Under the pieces are notes generated by a model that saw nothing but the letters and a program-made list of their open reading frames with translations, was not told the origin of the DNA and did not search any database. Below are positions 53,680 to 64,000 of a DNA stretch of 64,000 nucleotides, in pieces. The stretch's first letter is position 1. The number at the start of each line of letters is the position of its first letter. The position numbers and the translations under genes are program-made. Origin of the DNA: Chlorella sorokiniana (lineage: Eukaryota > Chlorophyta > Trebouxiophyceae > Chlorellales > Chlorellaceae); the NCBI GenBank assembly GCA_025917655.1, contig CP084619.1:1860001-1924000 (forward strand), read 5' to 3'.

Positions 53680-54617
53680 ATGGCACCCGACGCAGTGCAC
53701 CTGTCGTTTGCTGTCGAGGGCGCTGCACGGGACCCCATGCAGCTGCGCCTCGCCGTGCAGCTCTGCCCACAGCCTGCGCGGATGGTGACGGCCCGCCAGC
53801 AGCAGCAGGCTCCAGACATCGTTATGGAGCTGGATGGCCGGCGCTACCGACTTGTCACAGCGCTCGCTGCCGGCCTGGTGCTGCCACGCCAGCTTGCAGC
53901 GCTGCTGCCAGCCAATGTGCTTCAGCACGGCAGCTTCATTGCTCTGGCTGCGGCAAGCCAGCTGCCCTTCCTGACATTGGTGTTTCCCCACGTTTGCCTC
54001 AACATCTACCCTTTGGGGTGGAAAGCGGCGGCCGCACACCTGAGCATGGTGGGTGGTTTCTGGGTGCTGAGAACTGCAGCGGAGCACGCCCCACACGCGT
54101 CCTCCATCCCACACGCCTGCCTTTGCTGCTGCAGGAGCATGATGCTGCTGAGCTGGCGCGGCTGGCACAGGTCCTGGCTGATGGCCGGCAGCAGCAGCAG
54201 TGTGTCACCGCAGCACAAGCCTCACCACAAGCGGGGCCGGGCACCGACTGGGTGGGCCAGCACCAGCTGTTGCTGCAGCAGCTGTGCAGCATGGGCACAG
54301 CTGCCCAGCAGCTGCTGCCCAGCAGCAGCCCACCCCACAGTGCAGCAGCCGCACCGGTACCGGACTGCACGTGGGCAGCGCTGGCGTCAGTTGCGGCAGC
54401 ACTCAGGGATCAGCAGGCTGCAGCAGCCGCAGCACTGCCCTTGCTAGAGCAGGCAGCGCAGGCGCAACAACACTGTTTGGCGGAAGCGGTAGCGGCGGCG
54501 CTGGTCGGACCAGGCTTCAACACACAGGCTTGCGCTCAGGCTGAGCGGCAGGCCTCTGCAGCGATGGAAGCACAGGTGCAGTTGGAGGCGTGTCGGGCGC
54601 TGGCAAGGAAGGCCTGA
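53680..54617 (+). CDS. hypothetical Ala/Gln-rich protein
   Basis: Unrecognised. The ATG at 53680 starts MAPDAVHLSFAVEGAARDPM, with QLRLAVQLCPQPARMVTARQ, IVMELDGRRYRLVTALAAGL and VLPRQLAALLPANVLQHGSF behind it. After an intron near 54040-54130 come EHDAAELARLAQVLADGRQQ and a Gln/Ala-rich helical part (WVGQHQLLLQQLCSMGTAAQ; ALPLLEQAAQAQQHCLAEAV), ending QVQLEACRALARKA and TGA at 54615-54617. An acceptor-like AG just before the ATG leaves open an upstream exon. Mostly predicted helical; no membrane segment, no motif. Confidence 0.45.
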
Positions 54618-55253
54618 GGGGGTTGCGCATGCCGAGATGGAGCGGCTGCAGCAACTGCAGATGATGCGCATGCTCAGCCACCGATAGCGACGGTTGGGAG
54701 AGCGTAAGGGAGGTTTGGGCCAAGGCCCCTTCGCTACCGAGCAGTGCCGGGATTTTTGTTAACCAATTCATTTATATAATTTTTTAACAGCTGGGAGTGC
54801 ACAGAAGATGTTCACCTGCTGGACTGGTCGCAACTGCTCAGCCGCGGGTGCAAGCTGGGCGCCGGCCGGCGCCAAACTGCAGCAGCGTGGGAAACTGCGA
54901 GTGGGCAAGCCTTTCGGGGGCCTTGCCTTCGTTCTGTTGATCATTGATCAAATATGCTGAGCACGGAATGGAGCGCCTTGCGGTTCTACAAAGCTTGCAG
55001 GTGTCCTAACAAGGAAATAAACAGGATGCCGCGAAACCCTTCGTTTTCAGGGTGTAGGAAAGATATTATGGCGGCGTGAGGCTCGAAAATGGCCTCTCCA
55101 GGTTTTGGTGCGGTGTGGTGACAGCCACATGTATGGCAAGATGGCAGCCCCCTTCGGCCGAGGGTTATATACTGGGACTGGCTTGTGCTAAGTTTGTGTC
55201 TCACTCAATTGAGCCTATATTCAAGCACGACTGTGGAGTTTGTGGTCTGAGAC
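54618..55253. other. intergenic, no gene seen
   Basis: 636 bp with AT-rich patches (for example 54765-54790). It carries no coding signal that I can support. It presumably holds the 3' UTR of the left gene and the promoter of the secreted-protein gene. Confidence 0.5.
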
Positions 55254-56998
55254 ATGCCGCGGCCAACCCTCTGCGTGTTGGCAGCCCTGCTGTTTGCCTC
55301 ACTGCACTCATGCGAGGCACAAAGCTTTCCTGGCGTGGGTGAGACGCCGCAAGCGCGATACAAGCTTGTTGGGGTGCCCTGCGTTGCCACCGGCCAGTAC
55401 TACCACTGCCGCCGCCGTTCGCCTCTGCTGTGCCTGCAACTCTAAGCCCAAATGCGAGCCTGTCCCGGCACTGCTGTATTTTGCAGACGAAATTGAAGCT
55501 CAACCAGCCTGTCAGGGTGTTGATGTCACAGCTTTCATTTCTGCGACGGGAGCCTTACCATGCATGGAGTTTGTGAGCAGCCCTGCCGTCGTTCCCTGCC
55601 CAGCAGAGTGTGCAGACAGCTTCGTTGAGGTGAGATATAGCCATGCAACTGCGGCAGCGCCTGTTGAAGGCGTCTGTCAGCCATCCTTCAATCCACGCTG
55701 CCGGCCTTGCTTCCCTTCATGCAGCCACTGCGGCTGATACCATTACGTCGCCGCCACTGTGCCGCAGATCGGGCCTGACTGCTATGCGGCGCTGGTGCGG
55801 CTCGGCGACGGAGCCCTGATTGCCGGGCTGAACTACTCTGACGCCGCCCTGCTGACTTACGCGTAGGCTTTGGCGCTTGCCTCTCCGCCGCCTGTGTCCT
55901 ACAGCTGCTGCTGCGCCTGTCGGCAACCGCCCGCTGAAGCCGCGTGCATGCCGTCTCACTGCCAAGGGCCCTGCAGCAATGCCACAGTGGAGGCGTGCAG
56001 GGAGGGCAGCACGGTGGAGCCGGCTGCAATAGTGGGATACCTGTCGGAAGCGCTGGCCAGGTATCCTTCCTGCGCCGCCGCCGACGTTGAGGGCGCGCTG
56101 GCGCTGGGCGGCTGCGGCCCACAGGACTCCTCGGCCTTCCTGGACGGCGCCTGCCCCGACAGATGCATATCATTTGCCAAAGGTGAGCTGGGCAGCGGCT
56201 TGGGCGGATGCACTGATTTTTGACGAGCAGGAGGCATGTTCCTTGGCCAAGCCAGTCTACCTGCAATGGCCTAGCCAGCATGCGGCGCATGCGCATTACA
56301 AGGACGGCGGCGGTTCTTCGCTGCGCTGCTGCTGCACTATTCATTGATGGGCGATTCCCACAGCACGCCCGTATCGTGCATGCTGGGCTGTGCCTGCCTG
56401 CCTGCAGGCTTGGGCCTGGAATGCTTTGCAGACTTCACCACCACACCGCTGCGTGATCTGGGCCTGGTGGAAAGCGAAGAAGAGCTGGCCGCCATCCGCC
56501 AAACGTTGTGAGCTGCCAGGCTGCCCTCCTGCGCCTGCTGCGCTGCATTTCGTTGAAGCCTGTGCTTGGCCTTTCGCTCTTTGTTCGTTGTTTGAATGGA
56601 GGGCATGGTGATGGGGTCGCCTAGCATGCAATGCTGCTCAAATCGAGGGCGCCTGCCTCCTGAGGTGCAGCATTGACGTCGTCAGCAGCTGCACCGTCAC
56701 TCGGCGTGGCGCAAGCAAACTCCAAGTGGACCAAGCGGAGCTGGCTCAGCCGGTGAGGGCACAGCAGTCGCTGCCGCGCCAGCCAGCATACCAGACGGGC
56801 GTTCCAAGCCCTGCAACGCCCTTGCCGCGCCACCTGCTGGCTACACTCGACCGGCTGCCGCTTGCAGACCTGCTGCGCCGCACATCTCCACTGCCCCGCA
56901 ACTGCAACTGGCTGCAGGGGCTGCTCGAGGATGCGCTGCGCATGGCCTTTGCGTTGGCGGATGGCGGCCAGCGCTTCCGCCTCCTGGTGTCAGCTTGA
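55254..56998 (+). CDS. secreted Cys-rich protein, unknown family
   Basis: The ATG at 55254 starts a clear signal peptide (MPRPTLCVLAALLFASLHSC then EAQS). Later exons read DEIEAQPACQGVDVTAFISA / CMEFVSSPAVVPCPAECADS / IGPDCYAALVRLGDGALIAG / AACMPSHCQGPCSNATVEAC / YLSEALARYPSCAAADVEGA / SAFLDGACPDRCISF / GLGLECFADF / LGLVESEEELAAIRQT. A GT donor at 56507 joins in phase to an exon at about 56668 (IDVVSSCTVTRRGASKLQVD), which continues to LLRRTSPLPRNCNWLQGLLE and ends FRLLVSA with TGA at 56996-56998. Cys are spaced in pairs across modules, which suggests disulfides in the secretory pathway or cell wall. No homologue is recognised. Confidence 0.6.
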
Positions 56999-57437
56999 AG
57001 GTGCCGCCGCATCACACCTAAAGCTCAGTTTGTGTATTGGTTTGAAGCTTCCAATTCATGACATCCATGGATACACATTCAGGTGACCTGGTCGGCGTCT
57101 GCAACGTGGTTGGCTGTACTTCAATGAACAAATCCCGCCAAGTGCGGCACACCATTTCCAATGCTCCTCCATCATAATTGATTAGTTGGGGTCATGCGTG
57201 CCGAGGCTATAATGCAATGACGATGCTGGAATCCAGCAGGAGTCACAAAGCACAGCCAGCGCACACCGCAGCTGCTGTGCAAGTTCCTGCTGCCAGACGG
57301 GCGGGCCATGCTGTGCAAATGGCCGCCCCTCGCAGCTTTCAAGAGGATTGTTGCACATGAGAGCAGACCCCCCCCCACCCCACCCCCACCACCACCACAC
57401 ACACACACACTAGTGGCCAGGCTTGTTACAGCGGGCG
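56999..57437. other. intergenic between convergent genes
   Basis: Contains 3' UTRs of the secreted-protein gene and exportin-4. It includes a C-rich then (CA)n tract at 57368-57410. TTACA at 57426-57430 lies only a few bases past the exportin-4 stop. Confidence 0.5.
57368..57410. repeat. C-rich / (CA)n tract
   Basis: A poly-C stretch grading into CCA and then CA repeats, immediately downstream of the exportin-4 stop codon. Confidence 0.85.
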
Positions 57438-60400
57438 TCAGCGCACGTTGAGGGCCCCGCGAGCGTCGGTGACAAAGCGGGCCAGAGCCTTGGCAAAGGC
57501 GCGGCGAGCCGGGCGGTCCATTGCTGCGGCCGCCCCCACCTGCGCCGCAAGCTCCGAGAATGAAGAGCGGGCCGACGCCTGCGCGGAAGCAAGGGGGAGG
57601 CGACTCCATGGGCTGCGCAACCAAACACAGGCAGGCGGTAGCATGCCACCCACATGTGCGCTGCAGGCAGGCAGGCAGGCAGGCAGCGGCCCCTCCCAGC
57701 AGCCGTGCCCCTGAGCTGAGCCTCGCCTGTGCGGCTCCGTCGGCGCAGGCCGCCAGCAGCGCCTCCCCCGCCTGCTGTAGAGCCGGGGTCAGCCAGCGCC
57801 AGCGGCAGCACCGCCTCTGCGGAGTGGTCGACGGCCTCCAGCCCGGCGTCGCCGTGCAGCAGGCGGTGCATGGCAGCCAGCAGCAAGCCGCCCAGCGGGG
57901 TGACGCCGTCAGGCCCTGCGTTGACGGCGGCGGGAAGGCAGATGGGTGAAAAAGCCCTGGAACGGACTTGTGCAAGAATCGCACAGCAGAGGCCACCAGG
58001 TGGCGGTCCAGGAGTGTCACGCCGCGCTGCAACGCGCAGCCTGTCAGCAGCAGCGTTCCGCCACCTGGCGCATTGTTGGGTCCCAGTCCGGGCCCCCGGC
58101 CGCTGTCGCCGCCACATGGTGCCGCGCCAGCGCCGCCGCAGCCTCGAACACGGCCTGAGTGACCTCGTCGTCGCCGGTGGCGCCCGCACCAAAGCGCAGC
58201 GTGCTCAGCAGGGTGTGGAAGACACGGGCGGCAGCGCCGCCATGCGCTCGGGGTAGACCTGCGGCACGGTGCGGCAGCACAGATGGCGGTACACCGCGAT
58301 CAAACTGTCTGACGGCCCCTCGGCCGGAAACGAACAGCCAGAGGCCAGGTACGTCGCCAGCCGGATAGGCCAAACGGGCGCGGCGCAAAGGCTGCGCTTG
58401 GCTACGGCATGCAAGCAGACAGCGGTGCAGTGTGGCGCTGCCAGTCGCTGCGGTACGGAGCGGTACCTCCAGCATGTGGGCCAGCAGGGCGAAGTAGGCG
58501 CGCGACAGCTTGGGGAACTTGAGCAGCTCGGGGCTCAGCAGCGGCACCAGCACGTCCAGCCCCGCAAACACAATCTGCTCGCAGGGGGATGCAGGTCGTG
58601 TGGTCGACGCAAACCATGCGCGCAACTTTTGGAAGTGTGCAAGCGTGCGTGTGTGGTGTACTCTTTTGGGTGTGTGTGTATGTGTGTACGAGTGTGTGAG
58701 AAGGGGGGGCGTGAGATTGTTGAGGGGTAAACTGGGCAGCAGTACGCTGATGCCAGCATCCGCACCCACCTCTGCCACGTCCACGGTATCCCCATTAGGG
58801 GCCCCGCCGCCGTCTGCGTCGGGCGCGGCGGCTGCCCAGTCTGCTTGCGTGAGGCGGGTGAGGAGCCTGAGGAGGGCGCGCAGGTCGCGGTACCGCTCCG
58901 ACAGCGCCTCCGCGGCCAGCGCTGAGCTGGCGGCCACGCTGACCTGGCCCTGCGAGCGGCCAGCGCGGGGCAGACCGCCGGGAGCTTTGGTGGACGGGCG
59001 CCCAGCTGCCCACCTTCCCAAAACCAGCGCCCGGCTGCCCCTGCTGCAGAGCAACGACTGCTCTTCCAGCCAGCTGCAGCCCGCGTGCACGATGGGACAG
59101 CAGGCGAGCCCCCCGGCAACAGGCATGCCACCCCCCCCGCGCCCTCACCAGGTTGTGGCGGGAGTAGGTGTGCAGCAGCTGCAGGGCCCAGGCGCACAGA
59201 GCGCGCGCGTCGGGCGGCGGCAGGTGCGCGGCGTGCTGCTCCACCAGCTCAGCGGCCAGCTTCAGGATGAGGGCCAGCGCGGCGGGCTGGGCGCGGCAGG
59301 CGTCGAAGAGCGTGGCGAGGGCGGGGGCCACAGAAGTGAACTGCGGCGGAGGGGGAAGGGGGAGGGTGGGCGGTGAGGGGCGGCAGCTGCTCAAGGGGAG
59401 ATGGTTGCTGGGAGCATCAGCCGACGTGTGTGAAGCTGAGAACCAGGGTAAGCAGCTCAAAGCCACCAAGCGCGCTAGAGAGGCAGCTGCAAGCAGCCCC
59501 GGTGGTCGGGCCGGCTGCACGGTTCAGCGGCCTGCCTTGCCTGCTGGAAGATGGCTGGCTGGGTGGGTGGCAGCGTGCCGCGCACCGCCCCCGCAGCCGC
59601 TCCAGCAGCGAGGTGAGCAGGTGCAGGCCGTCGGCGAGCTGCAGCGCTGCTCTTGCCGCCGCCTCGCTGGCGCCCAGCTGGCGCAGCTGCTCGCTAGCCG
59701 CGCCCAGCAGCTGCGCAGCCCAGGCGCCGCCGTCGGCGGGCCAGCCCGCCGCCGCCGCCAGCAGCGACTGCATGAGGCGGCGCTGCACCGCGCCCTCCAG
59801 CTGCAGCAGACCCGGCTCGCCGCGCCCCACCGCCTCGCACAGCACGCGCCACGCGGGCGCCCCCGCCAGCGCCGCCGCCAGCGCCGCCCGCCGCGTCGCC
59901 GCCGCCAGCAGGCGCCCGCCGCCGCGGCGTGCAGCGCGCGCTCCCGGGTACCGGCTGAGGGCGGCCAGGGCCAGCCCAGCCAGCACGTGGGCGGCCTGGC
60001 TGGCGCCGTGTGTGTGCTGGCCGTAGGCGGCTGCCAGGGCGGGGGAGGGGGTGCCTCCTCCGTCATCAGGTAGCTGTCGGCCCAGCGGGCCAAGGCGGCG
60101 GCCACCACCTCCAGCAGCCTGCAGGCACGGCAAGGGTGGGTGGGGGGTGGAAGGGGGTGCGAGGGGGACCGTATGCGGATGGGGGCCAGCTTGCGCGGGC
60201 CCTGCTTGAGCGCAAACCTACGCAGCCACACATGCGCCGCCAGCCCAGCCAGGGCAGTGGCAGCGGCAGCGGCAGCGAGCGCCGCCCTGCACGCGCCCCC
60301 TGCCTTGCCTGGGGCTGGCGCCCTCCCGCCCGCGGCCGCTAGGCAGTGCTCCCCCGCCGCCAGCAGGGCGCCAGACAGCGCCTGGGCGGGGTCAGCGCGC

Positions 60401-63400
60401 CGCCGCGCGCCGCCTCCTCGCAGGCCGCCACGATGGGCAGCGGCGGCAGCGGCGTCTCCCCCTCAGCCTCATCCGCCAGCACCGCAGCGGCCATGGACAC
60501 CAGCCAGCAGAGCTGCTCCAGGGCCGCGCTGGGGTCGCCACCTGCGGGCGCGGGCCGGCGTGTGTGTGTGGTGTGGGTGGGTGGGTGTGTGTGGGGGTTG
60601 GCAGCATGGCAGGGGCAGGCGTGGCGGAGGAGGGAGGGGGGCATGCGGCCGGAGCTGGGCACGCGCATGCACCGCAACCCACAACCAGACACGACGCGGC
60701 CGTGGCGTCCGTCGCCGTGCAGCAAGGTCAAGCAAGCCCCCCGTCCCCACCCCACCCCACCCCATCCGCACACACCCGACTGCGTCAGCCGCTGCAGCGC
60801 CTCCAGCTGCGCCGCCAGCCGCCCCGCCAGCAGCGGCAGCGACCGCGCCGCCGAGGCGCGCCCCAGGGCGGCGGCGCGGGCCACCCGCTCCTCGCCCTCC
60901 AGCCCCTCCCCCTTCCACCTCCTCTGCGCCACGCAGCCAGTTCATTCAGTCCAGGCGGCAACGTGTTAGTCAGCAGGTTGTGAACTCGCCGGTGGAGCAG
61001 GTGGGAAGCTGAAGACCGGGGGTGGCACCGCTGGCAGAGCCGCCCCTGCTGCCCACCCACAGCCCTTCCACCCACACAGCCCTACCCCCGCCACCCACCC
61101 ACCCTCATCCTCCAGAGCCTCGGCGGCCGCCGCCGCCAGCCCCTGCTCCACCACAGCCGCAAACACGGCGGCGGCGGCGTCCGCGGCTGCGGGCGACGCC
61201 GCCAGCGGGCCGCGGCAGGGGTCTGCCACCAGCTCCACCCACGCATCCAGCAGCAGCTCGGCGGCCTCGCTGTCCCCGCCCAGCCAGGGGCCGCGGCCGC
61301 GCAGCACGGCAGTGGTGAGCTGCGCCAGCAGGCCCAGCACGCCGCCGCCGCCGCCGTCGGACGGCAGGCGCAGCGCGGGCCCCGCCGCCTCAAAGCCCGC
61401 CGCGCGGTGCACCCCCGCCGCCGCCAGCAGCGCGCGACACGCCGCCAGCAGGCGCTCGTCGCGCCCCAGGGGCCGCCCCCGGCAGCAGCAGCCGCAGCAG
61501 CCTGCACGGCGGCGTCCGGCGGCGCCACCCAGGGCAGCAGCATGCGCAGCACGGTGGCCAGGTGCTGGCCCTTCAGCGACGCCTGCAGCCAGGGCAGGAA
61601 GCCGGTTCAACAGGGTTGCGCAGCCTCTAAATCCCCCAACTGCTGGGTGGGCCAGCGCGGCGGCAGCGCATCCACAGGGCCCCCACCACACCCATCCATC
61701 GCCCCCGCCTGCCTGCGGCGCCAGCCCCAGCTCGGCCCGCGCTGCGGCCGCCACGGGCGCCCCAAACACGTCGCCGCTCAGCCCCGCCAGCTGCTCCACC
61801 AGCCGCTGCACTGCAGCCGCCAGCGCGGCCAGCGGGGAGCCGGGAACCGCGTGCTGCACATACTCGGGCTGGCTGCGTGGGTCGCGGGACGGGGGGGCGG
61901 CGGCGGGGTAGTGGCGGTCGGGAGGCTAGGGTGGAAGGGTATGAAGGGCAACCCATTGATGGGGGCACGCAACAGATCAGACCAGCAGGCAGACACCAAT
62001 CGCAACCGCCTGTGGCAGGCCGGCGGCAGCAAGGCCGGAAGCGGCAGCAACTGCGGCGCACCACTGCGCCTGCGCCAGCTGCGCCAGCCAGGCCCAGGCA
62101 TCGGGCGCCAGCAGCGCGTCGCGCCAGCCCGGCGGCGGCCGCAGGTGGCTGCCCTCCTGGATGGGGCGGCCGCCCTCGGCCAGGCGCCACACGGCGGAGC
62201 CGCCGGCACGGGAGAATGACCAGGAGAGGGCGGCGGAGAGGAGGCGCAGCGCGGCGACGCACACGCCGCCGCCGTCGGCGGCTGCTGCGGCTGCGGGCGC
62301 CGCCTCTCGCGCGCAGGCCAGCCCGTGCAGCAGCAGGCCGTGCAGGTAGCCCTCCTCCAGCGACTCCCGACACCTCTCGTGCACCTCCCTGCAGCGACGC
62401 AGCAGCACGGCGGGCCGGCGCTGGCAGTGGGGTGCTAGGAGGGGGCACAGCAGGGCATGGCCCACAGCCGGCCAAGGTTGGGTGGCCTGTGCCTGCCTTT
62501 GCACAAAGCCAAGTGGTCGGGCCATCGTTGCACTCCCTTGCTGGTACAAATTAAAACGCCTGGAGGGGCGGCTGCGACCCCCACACCCCCACCCCTCACC
62601 CTTACCCACCCCCACCCTCCTCCACCCACCAGCTGAGGCCCATGGTGCTGGCGGTGGCGGGCGAAAACTCCTCCACCACCGCCGTCAGCAGCTCCAGCCC
62701 CGCACGCCGCGCCTCCGCCGTGCCGGCCTGGGTGGAGAGGGAGTGGATGGCGAGCAGCGGCGCCGCCTGCTCCTCGCCCGCCGCCTCCAGCCAGCCGCGC
62801 TTGATGATGGCGGCAGCCGCGCCGTTCACCTGTGCCCGCAGCAGCGGGCCGGGCTGGCGGGCGGCGCCCAGCGCGAGGTGCAGGAGGAAGTGGAGGGTGG
62901 CCTGCTGCGCGGGGCGGCCCAGCAGGGCCCAGCGCCCCAGCACAGCCTCCCGCAGCGCCAGCACCGCCTGCACAGGGGAACCAGGCGCGGAGCGGCGCTG
63001 CGACTCACGACACTCGCTGCCGCATTGACCGATTTGGGCCACTGCTTGACTTCGTCGAATGCGCTGGTTGCGTTGGCAGCGGCTCAGGCTGCGCGCTGTG
63101 CAACTGGACCCCCCAGCAGCACCGCACTCGCCTGGAACTGCGCCGCCTCCTCCCCCGACTGCTGCAGCACCGACACACACTGCTCCACACTGCCGCTGCG
63201 CGGAACTCTAGCAGCGCCTGCTCCGCGGCACTGCGTCTGGCGGGGGAGGGGTCCTGCAGCAGCCGCACAGCAGGATCGGTCAACTCGCGAGCGGCAGCGG
63301 CGCTGCAGGCGCTAGCGGCGGCAACACAGAGGCACAGCGGTTCAGCGCGCTGACTACATTCAATGGCTGGCACGCTTTCAGGAAGGCAGCTCGTGCCAGG

Positions 63401-63458
63401 CGCTCACATGCAGGCCCTGGCAAGCCGCCTCAAAGCCTGCAAGCTGAGCAGCGTCCAT
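57438..63458 (-). CDS. XPO4: exportin-4 (importin-beta family karyopherin)
   Basis: A HEAT-repeat nuclear transport receptor that binds RanGTP; in animals it exports eIF5A and Smad3. The ATG at 63458 starts MDAAQLAGFEAACQGLH. After an intron come LTDPAVRLLQDPSPARRSAA, EQALLEFRAAAVS and ALREAVLGRWALLGRPAQQA. The blocks VNGAAAAIIKRGWLEAAGEE and EFSPATASTMGLSW / EVHERCRESLEEGYLHGLLL match plant exportin-4 closely (plant form EFSPSTSxAMGL). HEAT-like helical exons follow for 5 kb, including LLEVVAAALARWADSYL, LILKLAAELVEQHAAHL, YRDLRALLRLLTRLTQ, IVFAGLDVLVPLLSPELLKF / PKLSRAYFALLAHMLEV and LGGLLLAAMHRLLHGDAGLE. The end is FAKALARFVTDARGALNVR with the stop at 57438-57440. About fifteen exons. It is divergent from PIGC. 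Confidence 0.85.
60559..60598. repeat. (GT)n/(GGGT)n tract in exportin-4 intron
   Basis: A GT-rich microsatellite with GGGT units inside an intron. Similar tracts occur near 58660-58700. Confidence 0.7.
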
Positions 63459-63785
63459 CCCCGGCCGATTCTACAGAATTACGGCATGTGAACTCATTGC
63501 GATGTTTTGGTATATTCAAAAGGGTGCGGGGGGTACCCCAGAGGCTCCCATTGTCGTCCAAGCAGGGCAAGTTTTCTACTGCTCCCAGCAACTTCATTTC
63601 GAGGCCATCTCACTTGAATGTTTTACCTTTGAGTATTGTAATAAGGCGCAAATTATGTGCGAACTACAGACGCACCTTGGGGGCGTTTGCGTTGCGGTAT
63701 TGATCACAACTTTGCAGTGACACGGGCGGCTTTCCCAGATGATGGGTTGCACGGGATAGCGGCGGGGCTGCGTTCCGATCCTGTC
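63459..63785. promoter_or_regulatory. short divergent upstream region, exportin-4 / PIGC
   Basis: 327 bp between opposing start codons. It is locally AT-richer and has no convincing coding region, although short frames run through it. Confidence 0.45.
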
Positions 63786-64000
63786 ATGGCGCCGCGCCGT
63801 GCAACCGACTCTGGGCCAACAACGGTGCAGCATACGGCGGCGGGAGAGGCGCCGCCGCCTCCGCCCGGCGGCCCCAGCGCAGCGCAGCGCCGCTGGCGCA
63901 AGGTGCTGTACGAGCGGCAGCCGTACGACGACACGTACACGGGGGAGGGGTTCCTGGAGGAGCTGGTGGTCAACGCCACGGTGCCGCAGCGCGACTACGC
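63786..64000 (+). CDS. PIGC: GPI-GlcNAc transferase subunit C, N-terminal part (cut by window end)
   Basis: Subunit C (yeast GPI2) of the ER complex that moves GlcNAc to phosphatidylinositol, the first step of GPI-anchor synthesis. The ATG at 63786 starts [20 protein letters not shown]. The conserved front block [20 protein letters not shown], then [17 protein letters not shown], corresponds to human [20 protein letters not shown] followed by FLEELRKN. The frame is open to the last base. The membrane part of the protein lies beyond the window. Confidence 0.82.
   Translation, partial: [71 protein letters not shown]

Noticed and set aside
1-64000. CRISPR arrays, rRNA, tRNA, transposons and viral relics
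   Set aside because: No regularly spaced repeats, no recognisable tRNA B-box or rRNA sequence, and no transposase, reverse transcriptase, integrase or capsid signature were found by eye. A dedicated search could still find divergent or very short elements.

Overview
This is a gene-dense, intron-rich, visibly GC-rich piece of nuclear DNA from a green alga (Chlorophyta). A Chlorella-like trebouxiophyte is my best guess, but the genus is inferred. Evidence: introns are short and GT-AG, many ending in TGCAG or TTGCAG. The chlorophyte poly(A) signal TGTAA follows several stop codons. Plant-type proteins are present, including a thylakoid-type signal peptidase with a candidate transit peptide, an ERD7-like senescence-domain protein, a LEA-like protein and a plant-style LRR receptor kinase. 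I see no rRNA, tRNA, CRISPR array, transposon or viral relic. About 26 gene models are supported to varying degrees.

Layout, left to right. 0.4-11.1 kb, plus strand: a GNAT acetyltransferase, a large protein ending in an AlkB-like 2OG-Fe(II) dioxygenase domain, and a PHD/C5HCH chromatin-reader-like protein of the EDM2/NSD type. 12-21 kb: a membrane-anchored coiled-coil protein (minus), a small membrane protein (plus), thylakoid-type signal peptidase I (minus) and a TMEM161 homologue (plus). 21.5-28 kb: signal peptide, nine plant-type leucine-rich repeats, one membrane helix and a protein kinase, apparently one LRR receptor-like kinase. 29-35 kb: a short unknown gene (plus), a C1orf52-like protein, an ARM-repeat protein and a senescence/dehydration-associated protein (all minus). 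35-41 kb: a LEA-like Ala-rich protein and cytosolic-type fructose-1,6-bisphosphatase (plus). 41-48 kb: ALKBH6 (minus), a CCCH zinc-finger plus Rossmann-like protein (plus), a 57-residue Cys-rich protein (plus), and a Rid/YjgF protein with a possible 5' neighbour (minus). 48-53 kb: CCDC39/FAP59, the axonemal ruler protein (minus). 53.6-57 kb: an unknown protein and a secreted Cys-rich protein (plus). 57.4-63.5 kb: exportin-4 (minus). The window ends inside the first exon of the GPI-anchor gene PIGC/GPI2 (plus).

Most genes are unrelated housekeeping or regulatory loci and do not form an operon-like system. Two patterns recur. Many neighbours are divergently transcribed from short shared upstream regions. 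The clearest thematic pair is the dehydration-associated protein and the LEA-like protein, 471 bp apart. Also, conserved exons repeatedly lose frame by one missing base, usually at a run of G or C. This affects FBPase, the AlkB-like gene, TMEM161, the ARM gene, the CCCH gene, GNAT and CCDC39. It looks like a base-calling or assembly artefact rather than pseudogenes, so exact protein sequences should be read with care.

The most interesting items are the LRR receptor kinase (with HLD and DVG in place of HRD and DFG), the retained axonemal gene CCDC39, the AlkB-like gene followed at once by a PHD reader, the divergent LEA/senescence pair, and the CCCH-Rossmann protein. I found no convincing undescribed multi-gene system.
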